Assembly: GCA_046727955.1 (NCBI GenBank) | Contig: JBKPDO010000122.1 | Coordinates: forward strand, 1-17,153 | Length of the DNA stretch: 17,153 nt | Origin: DASVXQ01 sp046727955 | GTDB taxonomy: Bacteria > Actinomycetota > CALGFH01 | Reading direction: 5' to 3' | Part shown: positions 8,234-14,925 of the stretch, piece after piece | How the letters are laid out: every line of letters starts with the position of its first letter | Position numbering within the stretch: the first letter of the stretch is position 1 | Notes under the pieces: model-generated | Told to the model about the DNA's origin: nothing | Databases searched by the model: none | What the model saw: the letters and a program-made list of their open reading frames with translations, nothing else | Position numbers and translations under genes: made by a program

Positions 8234-8545
8234 TCATGCTGTCACCTGGAAGCCGGTTGGCGTGATGTCGATGTGGAACTGGATGCCCAGACGACGAGCC
8301 AGCCGCGCAAGCGTCGTCATGGAGGGCTCACGATCGCCGGCCTCGAGCCGCGCAACGGCGGACTGCGCCATCCTGAGCCGCTTGCCGAGCTCTGCCTGCG
8401 AGAGGTCGTGCTCGATCCGGTAGGCGATAACACGCTTGGCGACCGCACGCGCGAAGGCAGCGCGGTCCCACTCCTGCCGGAACGCTGGATCCTTGAGCTC
8501 CTCGGTCAGCACCTCGTCGTGGCTTGGCAGGTCAGAAGCCTTCAT
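8234..8545 (-). CDS. XRE-family antitoxin-like DNA-binding protein (HigA type)
   Basis: A 103-residue protein with a Cro/CI helix-turn-helix at about residues 36-90 (RVIAYRIEHDLSQAELG, then MAQSAVARLEAGDREPS). The C-terminus LGIQFHIDITPTG is typical of antitoxins paired with RelE/HigB or Gp49-like toxins. Such proteins bind their toxin and repress their own operon. The start ATG overlaps, as ATGA, the stop of a 19-codon stub that looks like the first part of the toxin, so the antitoxin now stands without an intact partner. GAGGAGG lies just upstream of the ATG, inside the stub. A palindrome at 8613-8628 could be its operator. Confidence 0.85.
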   Translation of the reverse strand: MKASDLPSHDEVLTEELKDPAFRQEWDRAAFARAVAKRVIAYRIEHDLSQAELGKRLRMAQSAVARLEAGDREPSMTTLARLARRLGIQFHIDITPTGFQVTA

Positions 8546-8601
8546 GCTCGCTCCTCCTCAAGTCCCGCGCGCGCGATTGGATGGAACCTGACCTCCCACA
8601 T
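8542..8601 (-). pseudogene. Remnant of a RelE/HigB (Gp49-like) toxin, 19 codons
   Basis: The reading frame MWEVRFHPIARAGLEEERA ends in TGA overlapping the antitoxin start as ATGA. WEVRFHP is the characteristic first strand of RelE/HigB-type ribonuclease toxins placed directly before an XRE antitoxin. Full toxins have about 90-120 residues, so the middle, including the catalytic residues, is gone. The start and stop of the toxin gene appear joined by an in-frame internal deletion. The match rests on pattern recognition of a short stretch, helped by the exact gene order and overlap. Confidence 0.6.
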
Positions 8602-8612
8602 GACGCTGGACT

Positions 8613-8628
8613 ATAACACGTATGTTAT
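8613..8628. promoter_or_regulatory. Palindrome upstream of the toxin stub/antitoxin, candidate autoregulatory operator
   Basis: ATAACA-CGTA-TGTTAT: perfect six-base arms around a four-base spacer, 11 bases before the stub ATG. A minus-strand -10-like TATAGT (8615-8610) overlaps one arm. The AT-rich patch stands out in very GC-rich surroundings. Confidence 0.5.
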
Positions 8629-8694
8629 CGCGAAAGCCTCCTCCGTGGCGCAGCCGCCTCAAGCGATAGGCGGCTGGCCGTCGCCACGAAGCCA

Positions 8695-8940
8695 TCAGGG
8701 CCTGCGTTTGCGCAGCCGCAGCGCGGTCCAGCTGGCGTCGGCCGTCCAGCCGCCGTCGACCGGGAGCGCGATCCCGTTGATGAAGCCGCTGCGCGCCGGG
8801 TCGGCCAGGAACGCCACCGCGGCGCCGACGTCATCAGGCGAGGCGAACCGGGCCATCGGCACCTGCCCGACGATGTCATCGTCGCTGTAGGCACCACTGG
8901 CCTGGTCGGCCGCGTCCATCTCGGTCTTCACCCGCACGCC
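8695..8940 (-). pseudogene. C-terminal fragment of a short-chain dehydrogenase/reductase
   Basis: About 78 residues of the SDR C-terminus: VKTEMD, then VPMARFASPDDVGAAVAFLA and GFINGIALPVDGGWTA. The Rossmann nucleotide-binding part and the Ser-Tyr-Lys catalytic residues are missing, so it cannot be an active enzyme. The same reading frame continues upstream without a stop into a PIN-domain remnant (ELVALLNALPWADLGR), up to TAG at 8995-8997. The point where one family ends and the other starts is near 8940. Confidence 0.8.
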
Positions 8941-9148
8941 ACGGCCTAGATCCGCCCACGGCAGCGCGTTGAGCAGCGCGACCAGTTCGGCTCGCTAGGC
9001 TTGCAGGGTGCCGGCCACAAGCTCGGCGACCACGGGCCGCAGACCACGACCTCGCCCTGGACCAGCAGGTCGTCAAGTCGCGGTGTCTTGCAGCGCGGCC
9101 GCGTCGCAGGTGCTGCACCCGCACCGAGGTGTCGGCAAGGACCGTCAC
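8941..9148 (-). pseudogene. vapC: Broken VapC toxin (PIN-domain ribonuclease)
   Basis: It starts at GTG, overlapping the vapB stop as GTGA. The first stretch MTVLADTSVRVQHLRRG is the PIN N-terminus with the first acidic metal ligand (Asp6). The following parts are found in other frames: DDLLVQGEVVVCGP, then VVAELVAGTLQA, then an in-frame TAG (8995-8997), then RAELVALLNALPWADLGR. At least two frameshifts, one nonsense codon and loss of the C-terminal half, with the remaining acidic residues, make this dead. The remnant then runs into an SDR fragment. Confidence 0.8.
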
Positions 9149-9354
9149 GAGCGGCGGTCGTGTGCTCGGCTGGTGGCGGACGCGTCCTCGATATCGAGGG
9201 TGCCGGCCAGGCGGCGCAGGCGCGAGACGGCGTCCTCGGCCAGGTAGGCGCGCAGCGCCGGCTCGATCGCCTCGGTCTTGGAGCGACCGGGGTAGCGGTC
9301 GAGTAGTGCGGCGAGCAGTCGGTGGAAAAGCGGCACGGCCACGTACTTCATCAC
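9145..9354 (-). CDS. vapB: VapB-type antitoxin
   Basis: A 69-residue protein. GRSKTEAIEPALRAYLAEDA resembles the helix pair of VapB antitoxins, and the acidic tail LRRLAGTLDIEDASA is the region that usually sits in the VapC active site. Two starts are possible, GTG at 9352-9354 or ATG at 9349-9351. The stop overlaps the vapC start as GTGA. It begins within five bases of the stop of the gene before it (9356-9544), so the two are probably co-transcribed. Its toxin is a pseudogene, leaving an orphan antitoxin. Confidence 0.8.
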   Translation of the reverse strand: MMKYVAVPLFHRLLAALLDRYPGRSKTEAIEPALRAYLAEDAVSRLRRLAGTLDIEDASATSRAHDRRS

Positions 9355-9355
9355 C

Positions 9356-9544
9356 TCACTCGCGGATCCACCTGCGCTCGCCTGAGGCTTCGCCCGTGAT
9401 CGCCTGGAGCGTCTCCTCGACGTAGGCGTCGACGACCTCCTGGATCAGATCTTCCCGGTCCTCCGCCACCAGGCGGTTCACCTTGTCGACGTAGGCGTCG
9501 TGGAGGTCGCGCAGATACTGGGAGAGGTCACGTGGAGTGGACAA
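9356..9544 (-). CDS. Small protein of unknown function upstream of vapB
   Basis: A 62-residue acidic, probably helical protein: STPRDLSQYLRDLHDAY, then KVNRLVAEDREDLIQEVVDA. I do not recognise a family. The TTG start at 9542-9544 is chosen because AAGGAG lies seven bases upstream; a longer frame to 9610 adds an arginine-rich stretch without a good ribosome site. It ends one to four bases before vapB, so it is probably the first gene of that operon. It could be an accessory component or an unrelated passenger. Confidence 0.6.
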   Translation of the reverse strand: MSTPRDLSQYLRDLHDAYVDKVNRLVAEDREDLIQEVVDAYVEETLQAITGEASGERRWIRE

Positions 9545-9622
9545 CGAACGTCTCCTTCCACCAAGAGTCGCTCGAATGGACACACCATGGCGGTACCTCG
9601 CCGTCAGCAACGGGTTGGCGGC

Positions 9623-9964
9623 TCAGCTTGCACGCGGGATCAGGCCCGCCCGTTCCAATTCCAAGCGCACGGCACGCTGCACCCGCGGATCGGGTGGAAC
9701 CTCACTCGCCAGCTCGCCCTCCGACCGCTCGAGCAACCACTGGCGCATCAAGGTGCTGGTTGGCAGTCCTGCTTCTTCGGCCAGCCGCCGCAGTTGCTCG
9801 AGCCGATCCTCCGGCATCCTGATGTGGTAGCTGCGCTGCTCGCGCCTTGCGGCGCGGTAGAGCGGGCCCTCCTCCTCAGCGCGGGCTCGTCGCTCATCGA
9901 TATCCGCCGCTTCCTCGGCGATCATTGCCTTGAGCTCTTCTTGGCTCAGGTTCCTAGGGATCAT
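9623..9964 (-). CDS. Ribbon-helix-helix-like DNA-binding protein, probable antitoxin
   Basis: A 113-residue protein. The N-terminal half is a charged helix (MIPRNLSQEELKAMIAEEAA). Residues about 50-85 (SYHIRMPEDRLEQLRRLAEE, then GLPTSTLMRQWLLER) look like a ribbon-helix-helix: one strand and two helices, as in CopG/BrnA-like antitoxins and repressors. The start ATG follows GGGGAGGACT, a strong ribosome site; the 29 extra in-frame codons upstream lie in the xanthine dehydrogenase remnant. No toxin gene is next to it on either side, so it is either an orphan antitoxin or a lone repressor. Confidence 0.7.
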   Translation of the reverse strand: MIPRNLSQEELKAMIAEEAADIDERRARAEEEGPLYRAARREQRSYHIRMPEDRLEQLRRLAEEAGLPTSTLMRQWLLERSEGELASEVPPDPRVQRAVRLELERAGLIPRAS

Positions 9965-10004
9965 AGTCCTCCCCTCTGCGCTGCGTAGACGGTGCGTTCT
10001 CTTC

Positions 10005-11515
10005 GCCGGGGTCGGTGACGGTCTGCTCCAGCAGGGCCATGCCGATGCCACCGACGGTGCCGCCGAGGATCTGGCTGCGGGCCAGCTTCTCGTTGAGGAT
10101 GCGGCCGCCGTCGATCGCCGAGACGACCCGCGCGACCCGCACCAGGCCCAGGTCGGGGTCGACGTGGACCTCGACGAACTTGGCGGCGAACGGGCCGGCG
10201 GGGGCCAGGCCGACGTCCTGGGGTCGGGGTGGGGCGCTGTCGCCGTCGGCGGTCAGCTCGGCCAGGCGGTGGCGGGCGAGGATCTCGGTGTAGGCCTCGC
10301 CCTGGTCGGGGTGGCCGGTGCGGTGGATGCGCCCGTCGGCGACCGTCACCTCGTCAGGCCACAGCCGCGCAGGGGCGAGCCGGGGTCGTTGGCGACCTGG
10401 TCGAGGAAGGCCTGGAGGAGCTGGCGGCAGGCCGCGTAGACGGCGTTGCCGAGCGCGGCGGTCAGGCCCGAGCCGCCCGCCTGGGGTGACATGGGCAGGG
10501 TGGTGTCGCCGAGGTCGAAGTGGACCTGGTTGAGGTCCAGGCCGAGCAGCTGAGCGGCCAGCTGGGTCATGACGGTCCGGGTGCCGGTGCCGGTGCCGGT
10601 GCCGGTGGCGGTGGCGGCGCTTTGGACCAGGGCGGTGCCGTCGCGGCGGATCAACGCGCGCGCCTGGCAGGGGACCTGCCACCAGGCGTAGCTGACGCCG
10701 GCCATGCCGTAGCCGACCAGCCAGCCCCCCTGACGCATCGAGCCCACCTGGGGGGTTCGACGCGACTAGCCGAACCGCTGGGCGCCCTGCTGGTAGCAGG
10801 CACGCAGGGCCTTGCTGGACCACGGCAGGCCGAGCTGGGGGTGGACGTCGGCATGGTTGCGCAGCCGCAGCTCGAGCGGGTCCATGCCCAGGGTATACGA
10901 CAGCTCGTCCAGGGCGGATTCCAGCGCGAAGTTGCCCTCCGCGTCGCCCGGCGCGCGCATCGGGTCTGGGTAGGGGACGTTGAGTCGCTTCTGCTGGTCG
11001 CGGGTGGCCAGGTTGGGACACGCGTACGCCGCGACCGTGCCCATCGTGACCGGCTCGATCTGGACGGCTTCCATCGCGACCGGCATGGTGGCCTGGTGGT
11101 CGATGGCGACCGGCTCGCCGGTGCGGGTCGCGCCCAGAGTGAGGTGCTGGATGGTGGTGGGGCGACGTACTGGCCGTAGTGGAGGATCCGGTCGTCCTGC
11201 AGCGGCGGCGGCTGCCGCGGGTCCGGCCCGCGCTGCAGCTTGGGGGCGTTGTGGTGGGTGATGACCGCCAGCACCCCTGGCGCGGCCTGGGCCGGGCCGG
11301 TGTCGATACTGCGGATCCGGCCGGCCGCGACGGTGGCGCGCACCAGCACGGCGTGGGCCAGGTCCGGGTAGTCGACGTCGTTGGGGTAGGGGGCGGCACC
11401 CCCTGCTGCGGCGACCTCGCGGATCGCCGCGACGATGCCTGGGTAGGCGCCGCAGCGGCACAGGTTGCCGCTCATGAACTCGCGGATCTCCTCGTCAGAG
11501 CCGGCGCGGCCTGGT
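10005..11515 (-). pseudogene. Collapsed xanthine dehydrogenase ([2Fe-2S] subunit tail fused to molybdenum subunit fragments)
   Basis: Reading along the minus strand: DEEIREFMSGNLCRCGAYPG (about 11500-11440) is the end of the iron-sulfur subunit with a CxC ligand pair. A few residues later comes the molybdenum-subunit N-terminus (DLAHAVLVRATVAAGRIRSI, then APGVLAVITHHNAPKL). Roughly 100-150 residues are then missing before IQHLTLGATRTGEPVAIDH. This frame runs through NVPYPDPMRAPGDAEGNFAL to QQGAQRFG and stops at about 10766. The next piece, GSMRQGGWLVGYGMAGVSYA, is in another frame (10747-10346), and a third frame carries FAAKFVEVHVDPDLGLVRVA to about 10012. No FAD subunit is visible. At least two frameshifts and two large deletions rule out function. 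Confidence 0.88.
10579..10617 (+). repeat. Hexanucleotide repeat in the xanthine dehydrogenase remnant
   Basis: Four to five copies of GGTGCC (plus strand), running into GGTGGC. It encodes GTGTGTGT where intact relatives have a single GTGT in the conserved active-site loop. This looks like replication-slippage expansion after, or causing, loss of function. Confidence 0.7.
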
Positions 11516-11642
11516 CAGCCGCCCTTGCGCCAGCACCGTGGCGTCGAGGATGACCAATGGTTGCTCGCTGGGGCCGCGACCCCTCCCCGACCTCTCCATT
11601 AGGCGGAGTCCGCCGCCCAGCGCCTCACGGCGGCAGGCATCG
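11516..11642. other. No gene recognised between the xanthine dehydrogenase and deacetylase remnants
   Basis: About 127 bases with open minus-strand frames (for example LVILDATVLAQGRL) that match no family I can name. Probably further decayed sequence joining two deletion remnants. Confidence 0.4.
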
Positions 11643-12271
11643 TCAAGAAGGTGACCGCGCAACCCCTCCTCCGCCCGTCCTGGAGATATTCGCGATCTGG
11701 CCCCAGTCGTCGACCACCCAGCTCGACGGCAGCTCGACGATGCTGCTCGGGCGCCCAGACAACCTGGTCTGCCGTGATCTTGTCGCCGACTCTGGGGCGA
11801 TACGGCTCGAAGTCCCGTGCCATCAGGCTGCTGTCGTAGAGGAAGCCCTCCCGCTCCAGGAGCAGCAACGTTCGGTCGCTCGGCTCCCACAGCGGAGCGG
11901 TAACCATTGGGGCGCTCCCCGGTGATCCTCCGAAGGGCCTCGATGCCCTTGATCAGCGCGGCCTCCTCTTCCGAGGCGGAGAGCCGGGCTGGCGGCTCGT
12001 GGCAGTAACCGTGGTGCGCGATCTCGTGGCCGCCCGCCGCGATGAGCTCGACGCAACGCGGAAATGCGTCGGCGGTATGCCCGGGCACGAAGAACGTCCC
12101 CGTGATGCCGTAGTCGTCGGGCAGCCGAAGGATGCGGGGGACCCCAATCGTCGCGTCGAATTCGCCGCGCGAGAGCGAGGAGGGGTCGGACTGACCCTTG
12201 TAGAGCCAGGGGTTGTACGCGTCGACGTCGAACGTGAGACAGACGGTGCACCGTTCGGCGGCTTCACGCAT
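11643..12271 (-). pseudogene. Frameshifted polysaccharide deacetylase / PuuE-like allantoinase family gene
   Basis: The start ATG (MREAAERCTVCLTFDVDAY) has AAGGAG seven bases upstream and lies just after the UreC-fragment stop. Carbohydrate esterase 4 motifs are present: TFDVD (motif 1), TGTFFVPGHTADAFP and GHEIAHHGYCHE (motif 2 metal-binding histidines). After NGYRS at about 11905 the frame changes; PLWEPSDRTLLLLEREGFLY to ITADQVVW continues in a second frame, and PSSIVELPSSWVVDDWGQIA in a third from about 11755 to a TGA at 11643-11645. The C-terminal portion of the domain is missing. The family includes peptidoglycan deacetylases and the purine-pathway allantoinase PuuE. The neighbours favour a purine-related role, but sequence alone does not decide. 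Confidence 0.8.
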
Positions 12272-12282
12272 GTCCACGCTCC

Positions 12283-12686
12283 TTACGCGAGGGAGAAGAG
12301 CTGCCCCATCGGCAGCGACGTCGCGGGTGGAACATGAACCTCCCACCCGTCCACCATCACCGACCGACCATCCGGCGCGACCACCACCGGCGGCGTGGCG
12401 TCGTTTGCGACCATCGCACGCTTGTCCACCTGACGGCAGTCGCCAACGGCCTCAAGACGAAGACCTCCGACACCGCTGCGTCGGAGCCCGTCGATTGCGG
12501 GCTCGCCGACGAAGGCAACGCTCAGCCGGGACGGCGCATCGCCGACGGCGCCGAAGAAGGGCCGGTATCGGAGCGGCTCACCGAGCCGGGTCGTACCCGC
12601 CCCGCTTCCGGAGACTCCCCAGGCCACGAACCCGGACTTGACCGTGAGCTCCGGTTTTACCCCAAAGTACTCCGGACGCCAGTGGG
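12283..12686 (-). pseudogene. ureC: C-terminal fragment of urease alpha subunit
   Basis: WRPEYFGVKPELTVKSGFVA, then PLRYRPFFGAVGDAP, CRQVDKRAMVANDATP and the end LPMGQLFSLA follow the C-terminal third of UreC in order (family: the FGVKPE, YRPMFGA, NDATP and LPLAQRYFLF regions). The nickel ligands, carbamylated lysine and catalytic histidine lie upstream in UreC and are absent. It begins abruptly where the Rieske oxygenase fragment ends, in a different frame. The stop TAA is followed after eleven bases by the deacetylase start. Confidence 0.85.
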
Positions 12687-13099
12687 CTTTCTTTGGGCCG
12701 TTGCGCTTCCGCGATCAGCCGGTCCTCATCGAAGATCTCGACGTCCCAGGCGAAGGCCTGGTCGAGCGACACGGCGCGTTCTTCGAGCGTCGCACCGCCC
12801 CCGACGAGCCAGAACTGCCGGGTAAGGTACGAGCTGACCGGGCAGGCGAACTGGGCGACCAAGTGAGATCCGCCGCCTTGCAGCTCGAGGCGAATATCGA
12901 TGGAGGCTGGCGCGGCGACCCAGTAGCGCATCAGCTGTTGCCGCTGGAGCAAATCCTTCCCGCCGAAATCGACGGGGTAGTCGACTTGAAGCGTCCACCC
13001 TTCCCTGGACACGTCGTAGGGGCGAACAAGCTTCGGCTGGTTGCGGCCGATCGTCTTGGCGTGAACGAACGGGAAATGGGCGCGATCATTGTGCAAGTC
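12681..13099 (-). pseudogene. C-terminal domain fragment of a Rieske non-heme iron oxygenase alpha subunit
   Basis: The frame begins HNDRAHFPFVHAKTIG, the mononuclear iron site of Rieske oxygenases with the D-x2-H-x4-H pattern. It continues through VAAPASIDIRLELQGGGSHL, FACPVS, RQFWLVGGGATLEERAV and IFDEDRLIAEAQRPKESPL, the familiar C-terminal catalytic-domain order. The N-terminal Rieske [2Fe-2S] domain is missing, and a stop lies shortly upstream in frame. At about 12680-12686 the Rieske homology ends and UreC homology starts one frame over. Relatives include the hypoxanthine oxygenase HpxD as well as many aromatic oxygenases; substrate unknown. Confidence 0.8.
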
Positions 13100-13370
13100 T
13101 GGCGCCTAATCATTGCATAAACGTCAATCAGACCGTGAGCGGCGTGCCAGGCGTCGGCCGGCGGGCGACCACGCCGTGGTCGTCCAAGCGGTGAGCATGC
13201 TGAGTAGCGTGAGATCGACGGCGGTCCCGGCGATGCCGAAGGTTCCCGCCCATGCCACCGGGCCAACGGCCACTGGGTGGCCAGCATCCGGAAGGCGTGG
13301 CGAGGAGACTCACGGGTGGGGAGCAGATCGTTTAGGCTCCACAGGCTGTCCACCAGAGAGGAGAGACGCC
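13100..13370. other. Gap upstream of the beta-helix gene; possible membrane-protein remnant on the minus strand
   Basis: No intact gene. One minus-strand frame ending at TGA 13124-13126 reads GTFGIAGTAVDLTLLSMLTA, a plausible membrane helix, and could be the tail of a lost permease; this is weak. The plus-strand promoter of the beta-helix gene should also lie here, but I cannot pick clear -35/-10 boxes. Confidence 0.3.
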
Positions 13371-14445
13371 ATGGTAAAAAAGGTCGCCGCGAGCGCCGCG
13401 ATCATCGCAGTGGCCTTGGCGGCGGCGCTGCTGGTCGGCGCGGCGCCAGCGTCAGCGAAGGCGCTCGTCGTCCATCCAGGAGAATCCATCCAAGCGGCCG
13501 TCGACGCCGCCAAACCCGGTGACACCGTGGTGGTGCTGCCGGGCACCTACCACCAGGCCGTGTGCGTGACCACCGACGGCATCACGCTCCGCGGGACCCG
13601 GTCGGTGATCGTGCCCCCGGCGCAGGCGCCACAGACCCCGTGCGCGTTCGGCCCGGGAGGGGCAGGTGATCGGGATCGCCCTGTTCGGCCAGGTGAACGA
13701 GCAGACCGGTGAGGTCATCGACCCGCTCAGCGACGTCACCGTGAGCGGCTTCCGCGTCGAGCGGTTCGCGGCCTTCGGCATCGGCATGATCGGCGGCGAG
13801 GACGTCGACATCGTCAACAACACCGCGGTCGACAACGAGGAGTACGGCATCGTCAGCTTCGTCTCCACCGGCGGCACGATGCAGGCTAACCGGGCCACCG
13901 GCTCGGAGGAGGCCGGGCTATACCTGGGCGACTCGCCGCACGCCAACGCCTCCATCGTCGGCAACACCGCCTGGGACAACGGGGTGTTCGGCATCTTTGT
14001 GCGGGACTCCTCGCACGGCTCGGTGGTCGGCAACCGCTCGTTTGGCAATTGCGACGGGATCATCGTGCTGTCGACCACCGCGGCGACCCCGGCCGAGGAC
14101 TGGACGGTCAAGGACAACCGCGTCCGCGACAACACCAAGGCCTGCCCAGCAGGCGAGGAGGGCCCGCCGCTCTCCGGGCTTGGCATCGCACTGGCCGGGG
14201 CGAGCCACTCCACGGTCTTGGGCAACGTCGTCACCGGCAACCGGCCGACCGGGCCCAGTTTCGCCTCCGGGGGCATCGCGGTTGCCAGCACGGCGCCCTT
14301 GGGCGGCAACGATCCGGTCGGGAACCTCGTCAAGGGCAACCGCCTCCGCGACAACCAGCCGGACCTGTTCTACGACGGGAGCGGCTCCGGCAACGTGTTC
14401 GTCCACAACTCCTGCGAGACCAGCATCCCTGACGGGCTCTGCTGA
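13371..14445 (+). CDS. Secreted right-handed parallel beta-helix (NosD/pectate-lyase-like) protein, one frameshift
   Basis: The ATG follows GAGAGGAG. A Sec signal peptide (residues 1-29, MVKKVAASAAIIAVALAAAL, cleavage after ASA) leads into VVHPGESIQAAVDAAKPGDT and VVLPGTYHQ, the standard opening of beta-helix proteins. The frame changes by one extra base at about 13650-13668, in the run GGGAGGGG. Afterwards GQVIGIALFGQVN continues with many turns of N-x-A-x-x-N-x-x-x-G type (VNNTAVDNEEYGI, ANRATGSEEAGL, GNTAWDNGVFGI). The end is HNSCETSIPDGLC, with a cysteine pair also expected outside the cell. The rest of the sequence is well conserved, so the frameshift is recent or an artefact. Likely an exported carbohydrate-binding or -cleaving protein; no catalytic residues can be assigned. 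Confidence 0.82.
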
Positions 14446-14463
14446 GCCGCACGCACCCGGCAA

Positions 14464-14503
14464 TGTCCTCCTCGCGGCGGTGCGTACTGCCGCGAGGAGG
14501 ACA
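14464..14503. terminator. Strong hairpin, probable (bidirectional) terminator
   Basis: Perfect 15-base inverted repeat TGTCCTCCTCGCGGC / GCCGCGAGGAGGACA with a ten-base loop, 19 bases after the beta-helix stop. It lies between converging coding sequences, the beta-helix gene and the ABC permease remnant. No long T run follows, as is common for actinobacterial terminators. Confidence 0.8.
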
Positions 14504-14544
14504 ACCCCCCGGGGTGGGCGGCGGCCTGCCCGACCTCCACCCGC

Positions 14545-14925
14545 GGGTCGATGGTTCCTTCTCGCGGATGGAGGGGTCTGGCCGCGGCCGACGCGACCGA
14601 TCGCGGCCCAGGAGAAGAACGCGATCATCAGGATGGCGATCGCCAGGCTGGCGTGGAAGACCGACACCAGCGCGATCGCGAACAGCAGGTAGGGAAACGA
14701 CAGGACGACGTCCATGAAGCGGGCCAGCACCAGGTCGACCACGCCGCCGAAGTAGCCGGCCGCCAGTCCGATGACCACGCCGGCGACGGTGGCCAGCAGG
14801 GTGGAGACCACCCCGACCAGCAGCGAGATCCGCGCCCCGTAGGCGATACGGACCAGGAGGTCGCGGCCGAGGTTGTCGGTGCCGAGCAGCGGTGGCATCC
14901 GGCGTGCTCGGCGCTTGGGCGGTCA
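14545..14925 (-). pseudogene. Fragment of an oligopeptide-type ABC permease (DppC/OppC family)
   Basis: PLLGTDNLGRDLLVRIAYGA is the conserved periplasmic loop after the first membrane helix of DppC/OppC proteins. Three membrane stretches follow (ISLLVGVVSTLLATVAGVVI, VVLSFPYLLFAIALVSVF, LAIAILMIAFFSWAAIGRV). The frame then slips: the family motif continues as PSIREKE in another frame at about 14560-14580 before homology ends. The first helix and the EAA-loop C-terminal part are absent. It is joined directly to the end of the solute-binding protein remnant. Confidence 0.8.

Noticed and set aside
12283..13099. Rieske/UreC as a functional fusion protein
   Set aside because: The two parts are in different frames and each lacks its key cofactor domain or ligands.
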